Below are positions 1-8,309 of a stretch of 64,000 nt of DNA, in pieces. Position numbers and translations under genes: made by a program. The stretch comes from Perlabentimonas sp034003245 (GTDB lineage: Bacteria; Bacteroidota; Bacteroidia; Bacteroidales; Tenuifilaceae). The notes below the pieces were generated by a model, which saw only the letters and a program-made list of their open reading frames with translations, made no database searches and was not told the DNA's origin. Numbering within the stretch: position 1 is the stretch's first letter; each line of letters opens with the position of its first letter. The stretch lies in the NCBI GenBank assembly GCA_034003245.1, contig JAVEYY010000025.1, positions 1 through 64,000 of the forward strand, written 5' to 3'.

Positions 1-2681
1 AGCGTTCTGAACACCAGGTTTTCGAGCTCACGTAGGTTAGTGAACTTGCCCACCTCCATAAGTGGTTCAAAGTTGTATATTCCTCCATCCTCCAGCTTAA
101 GGTCGCCCTTCATTATTATTTTGTCGTAAAATATAGTTGTATCCTGCATAACAACTCTACCGTCGAGCGAGCTGGTAAGCTTGCCGCTGATGTTCTCGTG
201 GGTAAAGTCTTCCTGCCCAAAGTTCTCGCCATCAACCAGCATCTGGTGGATATCCATTCCAAATATCTCGTTCTTGAACATCACGGTAGTAAGGCTATCG
301 TTGCGGGTATCGTATACAGCCGAGGTGACCATGTTGCCCCCAAAGGCATCGAGCTTGAACTTGTCGATAACGTAGAGGCTTTCATCGACCCTGAAGAGGG
401 TTGAAAGATTTTGAAGAAGTATATTGCCGTACTTTACGCTGTTAACGGCCATGGTTCCGCGGACGATATAGGGAGGAATATACATCTCCTCCTCGTCGGG
501 GCTAATGGTACTCGATTCGTCGGCCACTATTTCAGCAGTAGGAATGCTGTCGGCAGAAGCAAGCTGAGTTGTGTCCTCCTCGACCATGTAGGCAAAGGGG
601 GCGTAATCGATATCGCCAACCTTTATGTGCGTGTTCACAATGATGGTTTGATCCTTTTGCTCGAGAAGAAATGCCTTGTAAGCGTTCCATACCTCGGTGG
701 AGTCCATCCAGAAATCGATGCCATGGGCATGACCATAAAGATTATCAACGCGAATGGTATCGTTGGCCATGGCAAAGTTGAGCGATAAATTCTTGACTTG
801 CGCCAGGGTGTCGCCAAACATTTCGAATGAGAAGTTTTGGAGGTTTGCCTTTAGCCTGGTTTGCTCAAAGGCAATCTTCATGGCCTGATCCTCGATGGAG
901 TCCATATGAACATTGCCGTAGGAGTTGATTTCGACCAATGCCTTACCCGAGATGTGTTCGATAAGGGAGTCGGGCATAAATGGAACAAGTTCCGTGAAAT
1001 CGAGGGTCATTCGGGTATCGGTTTTGAAATCAACCATATTTAGACCTTTTACGTAGGTTTTTCCCTCAATAATATTGTTGCCCATTTTAAGGTAGTACGA
1101 CTCTAGATCCATTCCCATATTATCCATATCGCGGACATAGCCCAGAATTGTCCCCTTAAGCGAGGAGTTTTGTAAGGCTACTCCGTAGCCTGGAGCTTGG
1201 AGCGAAAGATCTTTAATCACGATCTGCTTGTTGGGCTTGTAGGAGAAATCGACGGTGAGGTTTTTAACCTCATCAATAGAGTCGAGTGCTGTGGAGAGGT
1301 TTCGTATTTTTAGGTCGAGGCTTGTGCGCTCAAGGAAATAGTCGGCGCTCTCCATGCCAATGTCATCGGGGAGTACGCCCCGAGTGGCCATGTTAAAGGC
1401 AAGTGTTCCTGTAAGGTATTCAACAGTGCTGTCGGGAATAAAGCTGCTAAACTCATCTAAGTTAATCTTGCCGCTGGCTTTCACGTTATAGCTTGGCTTA
1501 TCGAGGTTGGCAGCGCTAAAGGCAACGTCGAAATGGCTTTTGGCAGTGGCAACCCTAAAATCGGTAAATTGAGTGCTAACAGTGGTGAAATCGTTGGGAT
1601 TTGGAATATTCATCGATCCTGCAAATGACACATGCTTAATCTCGGGGTAATCGGTGGTAATAATACTGCCTCGTTTGAGCGACATGGTAGCCTGAACGTG
1701 GGGCAGGAGCAGAGTGTCGTAAACATAGCCTTTAATTTTTGCCTCCATATCCATTTGTCCGGTGATGGCAATTAGCCCAAACTCCTTAAGCATCTCCACG
1801 GGGGCGTACTTACTAATCTCTTTTAAGTTTAACTCGGTAAGTGCAATGCCCATATCAACGTAAATGGAATCGCCCATAGTAGCCTTTCCGTTGGCTTGCA
1901 TGCTTGCGCCATCGGTAACCAGGTTAGCCGATTCGATGGTTATGTTGCCATCGTCGTAACCAACGTTGAAGCTCAATGCTGCTTGGTTCATCAGGTGAAC
2001 GTTGTAGTCCTCGTAGGTTAAATTTGATAGTAGAACGCTGCCGTCAATTCTCCCAGCGTAATACTCATTAAGCACTTTCCCTTCGATATTTAACTCCGGG
2101 ATATGAACCCTTGCTGAGGCTTTCATCTGCTGGTCGCTGAAGTTCACCGTAACTTTACGCACTGTGAGATCGCTAAGCAGTACATCGAGCAGTGTTTCGG
2201 TGGTGTCGGTGGGTTCCTCCACGACGGCGGTATCGCTGGCCATTAGAAAGTCGATGTTGCTATGTCCGCATGAATCGACAAGGTAGTTGAGGGTAAAGCC
2301 TTCGACTTCGATTTTTTGTATCTCGATTTTACTCTTAAAAAGTGGACGAGTTTTAAGCGACACGTACAGCTTGTTGAGGTTAACCAGTGTATCGGCAAAG
2401 GGATCCTGATTAGGTTGGATTGTACTTTTGTGATGCGCACCCAGCGTAAATCCATCGAACTGAACCGTAGCGTAAGGAAACTTACGGAAAAGTAGGAGCG
2501 AAACGTTGTCGACTTTTACGGGGGCCTCAATCATCGTGCTAACCTCCTTAAGGGCAAGCCGGGTAATTGTATTCTCGGAATGTAACGCTACTACAACTAA
2601 AACAATCACCAGTAGCATAATGGTGAGTATTGTGTACGCTAGGATTTTACCTATTTTCTTAAGGATGCGTGTAATTTTCAT
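1..2681 (-). CDS. AsmA-family envelope protein, C-terminus beyond window
   Basis: The frame reads open on the minus strand from an ATG at 2681 to the window edge (about 893 codons), so the C-terminus is missing. Residues about 10-27 form one membrane anchor, followed by a long extracytoplasmic region. This region is rich in repeated short beta-type segments with alternating hydrophobic residues and recurring phrases about 'L.G.....' and 'LNLKEIS.Y.P'. That layout is typical of AsmA/YhdP-like proteins, which are thought to bridge inner and outer membranes and take part in lipid transport. The family call rests on the N-terminal anchor and repeat architecture, not on a catalytic motif. The exact substrate cannot be read from sequence. 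No partner gene is visible downstream because the window ends. Confidence 0.8.
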   Translation of the reverse strand, partial: MKITRILKKIGKILAYTILTIMLLVIVLVVVALHSENTITRLALKEVSTMIEAPVKVDNVSLLLFRKFPYATVQFDGFTLGAHHKSTIQPNQDPFADTLVNLNKLYVSLKTRPLFKSKIEIQKIEVEGFTLNYLVDSCGHSNIDFLMASDTAVVEEPTDTTETLLDVLLSDLTVRKVTVNFSDQQMKASARVHIPELNIEGKVLNEYYAGRIDGSVLLSNLTYEDYNVHLMNQAALSFNVGYDDGNITIESANLVTDGASMQANGKATMGDSIYVDMGIALTELNLKEISKYAPVEMLKEFGLIAITGQMDMEAKIKGYVYDTLLLPHVQATMSLKRGSIITTDYPEIKHVSFAGSMNIPNPNDFTTVSTQFTDFRVATAKSHFDVAFSAANLDKPSYNVKASGKINLDEFSSFIPDSTVEYLTGTLAFNMATRGVLPDDIGMESADYFLERTSLDLKIRNLSTALDSIDEVKNLTVDFSYKPNKQIVIKDLSLQAPGYGVALQNSSLKGTILGYVRDMDNMGMDLESYYLKMGNNIIEGKTYVKGLNMVDFKTDTRMTLDFTELVPFMPDSLIEHISGKALVEINSYGNVHMDSIEDQAMKIAFEQTRLKANLQNFSFEMFGDTLAQVKNLSLNFAMANDTIRVDNLYGHAHGIDFWMDSTEVWNAYKAFLLEQKDQTIIVNTHIKVGDIDYAPFAYMVEEDTTQLASADSIPTAEIVADESSTISPDEEEMYIPPYIVRGTMAVNSVKYGNILLQNLSTLFRVDESLYVIDKFKLDAFGGNMVTSAVYDTRNDSLTTVMFKNEIFGMDIHQMLVDGENFGQEDFTHENISGKLTSSLDGRVVMQDTTIFYDKIIMKGDLKLEDGGIYNFEPLMEVGKFTNLRELENLVFRT

Positions 2682-2736
2682 AATAAATGCTTTACGCGAT
2701 GATTGTATGTAGAAATATTTATTCTGTGTTTTAACT

Positions 2737-3273
2737 CTAGTTCCAGAGGCTTTTAAACCATCCAATACGATGTTTCCTGAGTGCCGCTTCAAGTTTGTCG
2801 CCCCTAAGGTTAACCTCAACAATTACCCCTTGGCCATCGACCAGAAAGCTTGAGGGAATCATACGGATGGAATAGTCGAGGGCAGGCTTACTCTTCCAGC
2901 CTAGCAAATCGCTAACATTATAGGGCCAACTCAGCTGATCCTCCTCAATGGCTTTAAGCCATGTGTCGCGTTTGGTGTCGAACGATACGCTAAGAACGGT
3001 GAAGCCCTTGGCGTTTTTAAACTCAGTGTCCTTGTACTTATTGTATGCCTGTACGAGTATGGGATTTTCCTTGCGACAAGGAGCACACCAGGCTGCCCAG
3101 AAGTCGACAAGAACCATCTGTCCTCTCAAATCCGAAAGCTTTACCTCAATCCCATCGGGGGTTGACAATACAATATCCTTGGCAACCTCACCAATCTTGA
3201 AGTTTTGAGCCAAAACGCTGTTGGTCAACAGTAAGAGTAAGATAAACCCAAATATATTGAACTTACTTTTCAT
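2737..3273 (-). CDS. TlpA-like thioredoxin-fold protein, secreted
   Basis: This is a 178-residue protein with a signal peptide (MKSKF, then a hydrophobic run ending LAQ about residue 23). A thioredoxin-like fold of the TlpA/AhpC-TSA class follows. The redox motif is W-C-A-P-C at Cys63 and Cys66, and a cis-proline segment (R-M-I-P-S-S-F) lies near residue 145. The family reduces or shuffles disulfides in periplasmic proteins, or serves cytochrome maturation. The ATG at 3273 was chosen because it begins directly at the signal peptide. ATGs at 3294 and 3378 would add a non-signal-like leader. The gene stands alone, divergent from the T9SS cargo gene, so no client can be assigned. Confidence 0.88.
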   Translation of the reverse strand: MKSKFNIFGFILLLLLTNSVLAQNFKIGEVAKDIVLSTPDGIEVKLSDLRGQMVLVDFWAAWCAPCRKENPILVQAYNKYKDTEFKNAKGFTVLSVSFDTKRDTWLKAIEEDQLSWPYNVSDLLGWKSKPALDYSIRMIPSSFLVDGQGVIVEVNLRGDKLEAALRKHRIGWFKSLWN

Positions 3274-3594
3274 GCTTTTTGAGCTATTTGTCATGTTGAA
3301 ATTTTGAACTGCACAAAGAACGATAAACTTAGAAAATATTTGACAGATTCCATAATGCAGATGCAAAAACTTAGCCATAAATTTTAGTTGATTACTGCGG
3401 TGGAATTTGAAAAGAGCTAAGATGTTTTTATTCCCGTTTGAGGCCCCATTTATTTTAAATGATATCTTATTTAAAGATCTTCATTATTGCTTATTCGCAA
3501 TACTTAACCAATCTTTGCGTTACATTTGAGCCAAAACCCAATGGTCTTTAGCCAAAAAGCAGTAATATTGTAGTCGATTTGAAAACCAATTCCC
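3274..3594. other. Intergenic region between divergent genes
   Basis: About 320 bases, AT-rich, between the TlpA-like gene (minus) and the T9SS cargo gene (plus). A perfect TAnnTTTG -7 element (TACATTTG, 3521-3528) lies 67 bases before the cargo ATG, but no TTG is found at the right distance upstream. I see no convincing promoter on the minus strand, no RNA gene and no repeat. Confidence 0.5.
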
Positions 3595-5025
3595 ATGCGT
3601 GGATATTCTCGTATTAGTCTTCTGATTCTATGCATAACCCTTTTAGGGGTCGATTCTAGCGCACAAGTATTTGCTCCCAACCGCGACTGGGTTTCGCCAA
3701 CCAATTACGCCAACTCAACCCATCAGGATTCTGTTTTTCTCTTCTTCGAAAGTAGCTCACCCAATATAAGCGCCCAATTTTCCGACTCTTCAGCATCGAC
3801 TTATATCTGGTATAAGTACGACAAAGACTTTGTTGTGCCCGCTGGGACTAGCTTGATGCACAGGTTTCGATCGCTCGAGGGTTTCACCGACTCTTTAATT
3901 ACTAATGCCGAAACAGGCGGATACATGGTTGACGTTAAGCGAACCCTCGACGACAGCGTAGAAACCTACATTGCCTGGGTAATGGTTGATGATATTACGA
4001 TAGAGTCGCTTGACTTGGTCAGCAACTCGTGTTCAAATCTTCAGCTAATTCTCACAACCGCCCCCGTTTCGGCCTTCGATGTGAATTCGAAGTTTGCTTA
4101 CTACGATATTTCCCGCGATGCACACCAGGAGATTTCGATACTTGGCTCGGGTGGCTATTTTGCAACAAACTCATTCGAGTCGCTCAATCCCGAAGTTGAG
4201 GTGAACTCGCAAATACATCATTCGCTAATACCCTTTATTTTCATCGAGTTTGAGAACTCCAAAAATGGTACAACCCATGGCCCACTTTACGATGCTGCCT
4301 ACAAGTTCACCCTAACATCGCCCTTTGGGCGGGGAGAGCTGGTGGTGCAATCACCAGAGATAAAGGCTGTGGCCACTAAGGCCGATTATGATATTTTCTT
4401 CTGGGATGATGATAGCAGTGACTTTGGAAGTGTAGAAACAGCCGATGTCCCAAATGGAGAGGCATTGCTAAGGATGAAGTTAGAGAGTAAGTCGATTAAT
4501 GTGGATTCGCTTTACTGGAACATTATTAACGATAAGTTACGCTTTGCACGGGGCGGCGATAGTATCGTGTGGTCGTACAAATCGTTAAATGATAATCCTT
4601 TTGTTGAGCCAGATCCAAAGAAAATGGTACCAGGCATCTACGGAGTTGAGCATATCTCTGTAAAGAAAACTGATGGAGTTGTTTGTCGAGACGAGTTGCT
4701 CCGCCTGGTAGAGGTAGACACATCATTTATTCAAAATATCCCCAATGTATTCACTCCGGGCGGCTCGAGCCCAGTATTTAAGATTTCCGAAGATGATCTG
4801 CACTCTCTTCGGTCATTCAAAATTGTAATTGTGAACCGGTCCGGACAGCAAGTTTACCGATACGTAGGTGATCCCAAGCAGTGGCAGGGATGGAATGGGA
4901 AAATTGACGGGACTAAGGGTGACGCCCCTTCGGGTGTATATTATTTTGTTATCGATGCAGTTGGCTGGGACGGTATTCGCTACCGCGATGGCCAGTACAA
5001 GGGATTTCTTCACCTTTACAGGTAA
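3595..5025 (+). CDS. T9SS type B sorting domain-containing cell-surface protein
   Basis: 476 residues with a clear signal peptide (hydrophobic core, cleavage near V-D-S-S-A-Q, about residue 24). The central part is a beta-rich extracellular region that I do not recognise. The last 95 residues match the gliding-motility C-terminal (CHU_C, type B) sorting domain: I-P-N-V-F-T-P-G-G, then F-K-I-V-I-V-N-R-S-G-Q-Q-V-Y, W-Q-G-W-N-G, A-P-S-G-V-Y-Y-F and a terminal F-L-H-L-Y-R. The predicted route is Sec export, then T9SS secretion and surface attachment or release. The sorting domain has GG-S-S-P where the family usually has N-G-D-G-x-N, a mild departure. No adhesin or enzyme domain is recognisable. 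Confidence 0.85.
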   Translation: MRGYSRISLLILCITLLGVDSSAQVFAPNRDWVSPTNYANSTHQDSVFLFFESSSPNISAQFSDSSASTYIWYKYDKDFVVPAGTSLMHRFRSLEGFTDSLITNAETGGYMVDVKRTLDDSVETYIAWVMVDDITIESLDLVSNSCSNLQLILTTAPVSAFDVNSKFAYYDISRDAHQEISILGSGGYFATNSFESLNPEVEVNSQIHHSLIPFIFIEFENSKNGTTHGPLYDAAYKFTLTSPFGRGELVVQSPEIKAVATKADYDIFFWDDDSSDFGSVETADVPNGEALLRMKLESKSINVDSLYWNIINDKLRFARGGDSIVWSYKSLNDNPFVEPDPKKMVPGIYGVEHISVKKTDGVVCRDELLRLVEVDTSFIQNIPNVFTPGGSSPVFKISEDDLHSLRSFKIVIVNRSGQQVYRYVGDPKQWQGWNGKIDGTKGDAPSGVYYFVIDAVGWDGIRYRDGQYKGFLHLYR

Positions 5026-5161
5026 CCTACGCAGTCAATACAATCTGCTAATAAGTCGTTTAAATATAGATTTTCCCTTTACGCAAGGCCTTGTGGTAAA
5101 TGGTGTAATCATAATTAGGTCAATTGAGTGCGGTTTTACAGCGTTATTTGCAAAAAATTCA

Positions 5162-5169
5162 TAAATTTG
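5162..5169 (+). promoter_or_regulatory. Candidate -7 element for the acyl-CoA ligase gene
   Basis: TAAATTTG matches the Bacteroidota -7 consensus TAnnTTTG and sits 23 bases before the ATG at 5193. No TTTG is present 19-20 bases upstream, so support is partial. Confidence 0.35.
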
Positions 5170-5192
5170 GATGGGACTAATACAATACAATT

Positions 5193-6839
5193 ATGCTAAA
5201 AGAAACAGTAAGTCAATATTTTGAGGATAGTATTCGCCAGAATTGGGGATTCCAAGCTCTTTCAGATTATAAGGGAGAGAATTTTTCCTATGGCGATATA
5301 GCCTGTACCATGGTTCGCTTACACAAGTTTTTTGATTTTGCGGGTATTCAACAGGGCGATAAGATTGCCCTTATTGGCAAGAATTCGGCTCGATGGTGTT
5401 CGGTTTACCTCTCGGTGGTTTCATACGGAGCAGTTGTAGTACCCATTCTTCCCGACTTTAAACCAGCCGATATTCATGAAATAGTGAACCACTCCGATTC
5501 CATTTTACTTTTTGCCGAGCAAAGTCTCTTTGATAATTTAGATTTTGAAAAGATGCCTAACCTCATGGGCTCGTTACGAATCAACGGTAATTCAATCCAG
5601 GCTCAACGAAACCCTTCATTGGTTGATGCATGGGAAAAATCATCAATTGATAAACCCATTGATAAGGAATGTGCTAAGGTTGAGAGTTTCTCGCTTCCCA
5701 AGATTGAAAATGATAAGCTGGCAGTTATTAGTTACACCTCAGGAACCACTGGTTTTGCAAAAGGTGTGATGATTCCTCACAATAGCCTAGCAGCTAATAT
5801 TCGCTATGCGCAAAGGAACATGCCCTTAAATCCGGGCGACAGAATTGTATCGTTTTTGCCATTGGCACATACTTTTGGGTGCGCCTTCGAGTTTCTTTTC
5901 CCATTCACTCTAGGATGTCATATTACAATTCTCACCAAAACACCATCGCCCCAAATTATTCTTCAGGCGTTTAAGGAGGTACGGCCCTCACTGATTCTAT
6001 CGGTACCTCTGGTGATAGAGAAAATTTATAAGAAGCAGGTTTTGCCAGCTGTTAGTAAGCCTTCCATGAAAATATTGCTGAATATCCCTGGAATTAGTAG
6101 CATTATTCTTAAGAAGATAAGGGCAAAGCTTGAGATGGCTTTTGGTGGAAACTTCCGTGAGCTTGTTCTAGGTGGTGCACCCTTTAACCAGGAGACCGAG
6201 AGCTTCTTTAAACGAATGAATTTCCCTTTTACCGTTGGGTATGGTATGACAGAGTGTGGCCCATTAATTAGCTACATTAACTGGAGGGAAAATCCATCTG
6301 GTGCATCAGGACGAATAGTTGATACGCTTGAGGTAAAGATTGACTCGAACGATCCTCAGAATATTGCAGGAGAAATTATGGTGAAGGGCGAGAATGTGAT
6401 GTATGGATACTATAAAAACAAGCAGGCTACCGACGAGGTACTCGATGCCGATGGATGGCTTCACACAGGAGATCTAGGCCTTATCGACAAGAAAGGGAAT
6501 ATATTTATTAAAGGGCGAATAAAGAGTATGCTTTTGGGAGCAAGCGGAAAGAATATCTATCCTGAGGAGATTGAATCGCTATTCAACAACAAGTTTGGGG
6601 TTGCCGAAACCGTTGTGGTTCAGCGGAACGATAAGTTAGTTGCCCTAATCTTTCCCGATCAAGAGTTTGTTCATAAGGAGAACCAAACACCCGACAGCCT
6701 GAAGGCGCTTTTCGAGCAGTACAAGAAGGAGATTAACGACCAGCTTCCAGGTTACATGAATATTTCGCAGGTGGTGATACAAGCAGAGGAATTTGCCAAA
6801 ACGCCTAAGCGTAGCATAAAGCGTTTCCTATATAGCTAA
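5193..6839 (+). CDS. AMP-forming long-chain fatty acid--CoA ligase family protein
   Basis: 548 residues of the ANL superfamily. The P-loop-like motif Y-T-S-G-T-T-G-F-A-K-G is at about residue 180, the A5 motif G-Y-G-M-T-E-C-G-P at about 348, and the A7 region G-W-L-H-T-G-D-L-G at about 422. A hinge segment K-G-R-I-K follows and the C-terminal lysine region (K-T-P-K-R-S-I-K-R-F) closes the protein. The expected reaction is adenylation of a carboxylate, probably a fatty acid, and transfer to CoA. The length and the G-A-S-G-K-N-I-Y-P-E-E-I-E block fit FadD-like ligases. Substrate chain length cannot be told. It is a single gene, closed by a strong hairpin terminator shared with the converging cyclophilin gene. 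Confidence 0.88.
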   Translation: MLKETVSQYFEDSIRQNWGFQALSDYKGENFSYGDIACTMVRLHKFFDFAGIQQGDKIALIGKNSARWCSVYLSVVSYGAVVVPILPDFKPADIHEIVNHSDSILLFAEQSLFDNLDFEKMPNLMGSLRINGNSIQAQRNPSLVDAWEKSSIDKPIDKECAKVESFSLPKIENDKLAVISYTSGTTGFAKGVMIPHNSLAANIRYAQRNMPLNPGDRIVSFLPLAHTFGCAFEFLFPFTLGCHITILTKTPSPQIILQAFKEVRPSLILSVPLVIEKIYKKQVLPAVSKPSMKILLNIPGISSIILKKIRAKLEMAFGGNFRELVLGGAPFNQETESFFKRMNFPFTVGYGMTECGPLISYINWRENPSGASGRIVDTLEVKIDSNDPQNIAGEIMVKGENVMYGYYKNKQATDEVLDADGWLHTGDLGLIDKKGNIFIKGRIKSMLLGASGKNIYPEEIESLFNNKFGVAETVVVQRNDKLVALIFPDQEFVHKENQTPDSLKALFEQYKKEINDQLPGYMNISQVVIQAEEFAKTPKRSIKRFLYS

Positions 6840-6861
6840 GGATTCATAGTATTTAATATAG

Positions 6862-6900
6862 AACAGAAAGGGCTCCGACTAATTCGGAGCCCTTTCTGTT
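6862..6900. terminator. Bidirectional hairpin terminator
   Basis: A 17-bp perfect inverted repeat (AACAGAAAGGGCTCCGA, loop CTAAT, and its complement) lies between the convergent ligase and cyclophilin genes. A/T-rich flanks on both sides suit termination in both directions. Confidence 0.85.
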
Positions 6901-6914
6901 TATAATGAGGAGAA

Positions 6915-7370
6915 CTATTCTACAATCAGAATCGATTCAATTGTATCGCCCTGCCTAATCTGGTCAATAACCTCAACCCCCTCGTAAACTTTTCCAAAGC
7001 AGGTATGGTTTCTGTCGAGGTGGCTGGTGTTGTCGCGGCTATGACAGATAAAGAACTGCGATCCGCCTGTGTTCCTTCCTGCGTGAGCCATGGAAAGAAC
7101 GCCCTTGTCGTGGTACTGGTTATTCCCAGAAAGTTCGCAGTTTATGGAGTATCCTGGGCCGCCAGTACCAACCCGTCTGTCGGTCATATCTTTTGAGAAT
7201 GGACATCCTCCTTGAATTACAAAGTTTGGGATTACTCGGTGGAATGCAAGTCCATTGTAAAATCCCGATTCGGCTAGCTTAATAAAGTTGGCCACAGTAT
7301 TTGGGGCATCCTCATGGTAAAACTCAACCTTCATCACCCCCTTAGGCGTGTGTATTTCTGCTTTCTTCAT
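6915..7370 (-). CDS. Cytoplasmic cyclophilin-type peptidyl-prolyl isomerase
   Basis: 151 residues with no signal peptide, so the predicted location is cytoplasmic. The cyclophilin core is complete: F-H-R-V-I-P-N-F-V-I-Q-G-G with the catalytic arginine, G-G-S-Q-F-F-I-C, and H-L-D-R-N-H-T-C-F-G-K-V. The enzyme interconverts cis and trans prolyl bonds in folding proteins. The length is that of the minimal bacterial PpiB-like type. It begins M-K-K-A-E-I-H-T-P-K-G, fitting the family start. It lies downstream of the cytidylate-kinase-like gene in the same direction, and has its own candidate promoter. Confidence 0.92.
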   Translation of the reverse strand: MKKAEIHTPKGVMKVEFYHEDAPNTVANFIKLAESGFYNGLAFHRVIPNFVIQGGCPFSKDMTDRRVGTGGPGYSINCELSGNNQYHDKGVLSMAHAGRNTGGSQFFICHSRDNTSHLDRNHTCFGKVYEGVEVIDQIRQGDTIESILIVE

Positions 7371-7426
7371 ATGTGTTTTTGTTAAAAGTGATTAATGCGC
7401 AAAGGTTACTGACTACAAAAGTTGGG

Positions 7427-7456
7427 CAAATTTAGGAATTTAAAAGTTTACAGCAA
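7427..7456 (-). promoter_or_regulatory. Candidate promoter for the cyclophilin gene
   Basis: On the minus strand TTG (7456-7454), a 19-nt spacer and TAAATTTG (7434-7427) fit the Bacteroidota housekeeping promoter. The -33 part lies inside the 3' end of the upstream kinase-like gene. The implied leader is about 50 nt. Confidence 0.5.
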
Positions 7457-8140
7457 GCCTCTACTTTGAGCAAGAGTGTATATTTGGTCTACAATCTCTT
7501 GGGTTGAAAGCGTAGCGCGATTTAGTATTAGGTCGAATAGTTCACTGTCGGGTTTATTGCCCCTGAAAAAATCCATAAATGATTCGCGTCGTTTGTCGGT
7601 TTCCTTTACTAAGGCCATCGCTTCGTTTGGGGTTAAGTTAAACCTGCTCTTAATAACATTGACCCTCCAGCAGTAAGGCGCAATAAGCCTAACGTGAATG
7701 GAGCGCTTTATGTGCTTTGCAATTACGCAGCCTGCCCTACCCACAATTATTGAATGACCTTGCTCCGAGTAGGAGCGGACAATCTGGGCTATTGCCCTCT
7801 TAATCTGAATGTCGCTCAGATATTTATCTTTGGAGAATAGGGATACAATATCCCCAAACATCGACTTTTCCTGTGCCCCAAATATATGAGATATTTCATG
7901 GGGTTTTGTTTCCAGGGCTTCGGCAGCATCGTGAAGTACTTGGTGGCTCACAAAGAACCATTCTTCCTTCTCTTTGCCTAGGGCTTGAGCGTTAATTTTG
8001 GTGGCAAGCATTTTGCCTACCTCGCTTCCAAAGCATCCATACTCACGGGAGAGTGTAATAACAGGCCCATGTTCGGGCTGAGCATCCTCCTCCTCACGCC
8101 GAACCCTTTCGTGCATGTAGTGTAGAAATAGATTCTCCAT
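7448..8140 (-). CDS. Cytidylate kinase-like family protein
   Basis: About 230 residues. The N-terminal motif V-I-T-L-S-R-E-Y-G-C-F-G-S-E-V-G-K is the signature of the AAK26/cytidylate-kinase-like family, whose P-loop form lacks the usual G-K-S/T lysine. Later blocks include H-S-I-I-V-G-R-A-G-C-V-I and H-V-R-L-I-A-P, and a region with D-K-R-R-E-S-F-M-D-F-F. The family is common in Bacteroidota and Firmicutes. Its true substrate is not settled, so nucleotide monophosphate kinase activity is an inference. The ATG at 8140 was chosen; the upstream ATGs at 8173 and 8179 add a basic leader (M-G-M-T-F-F-H-K-F-R-R-K) not expected in the family. Confidence 0.8.
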   Translation of the reverse strand: MENLFLHYMHERVRREEEDAQPEHGPVITLSREYGCFGSEVGKMLATKINAQALGKEKEEWFFVSHQVLHDAAEALETKPHEISHIFGAQEKSMFGDIVSLFSKDKYLSDIQIKRAIAQIVRSYSEQGHSIIVGRAGCVIAKHIKRSIHVRLIAPYCWRVNVIKSRFNLTPNEAMALVKETDKRRESFMDFFRGNKPDSELFDLILNRATLSTQEIVDQIYTLAQSRGLL

Positions 8141-8258
8141 GATTTTTCTTCTAAATTTATGAAAAAAAGTCATACCCATAGGCTTGGTTGGGCATATTTT
8201 TTTGCAAAGAAACCTTACATCACTTACCTAACCCTTTGTGGAATTACTCTTGTAGCAC

Positions 8259-8288
8259 AAAAAAAGCCCCGGAATAACTCCGGGGCTT
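8259..8288 (-). terminator. Rho-independent terminator of the EF-G-like gene
   Basis: On the minus strand a 10-bp GC-rich stem (AAGCCCCGGA, loop of 5, TCCGGGGCTT) is followed by a T run, 22 bases after the stop codon at 8310. Confidence 0.88.
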
Positions 8289-8309
8289 AAGTATTTAGAA
8301 GGAGAATAT

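Noticed and set aside
411..788. 125-codon frame on the plus strand
   Set aside because: It is antisense to the truncated AsmA-like gene, whose minus-strand frame is open over the whole stretch.
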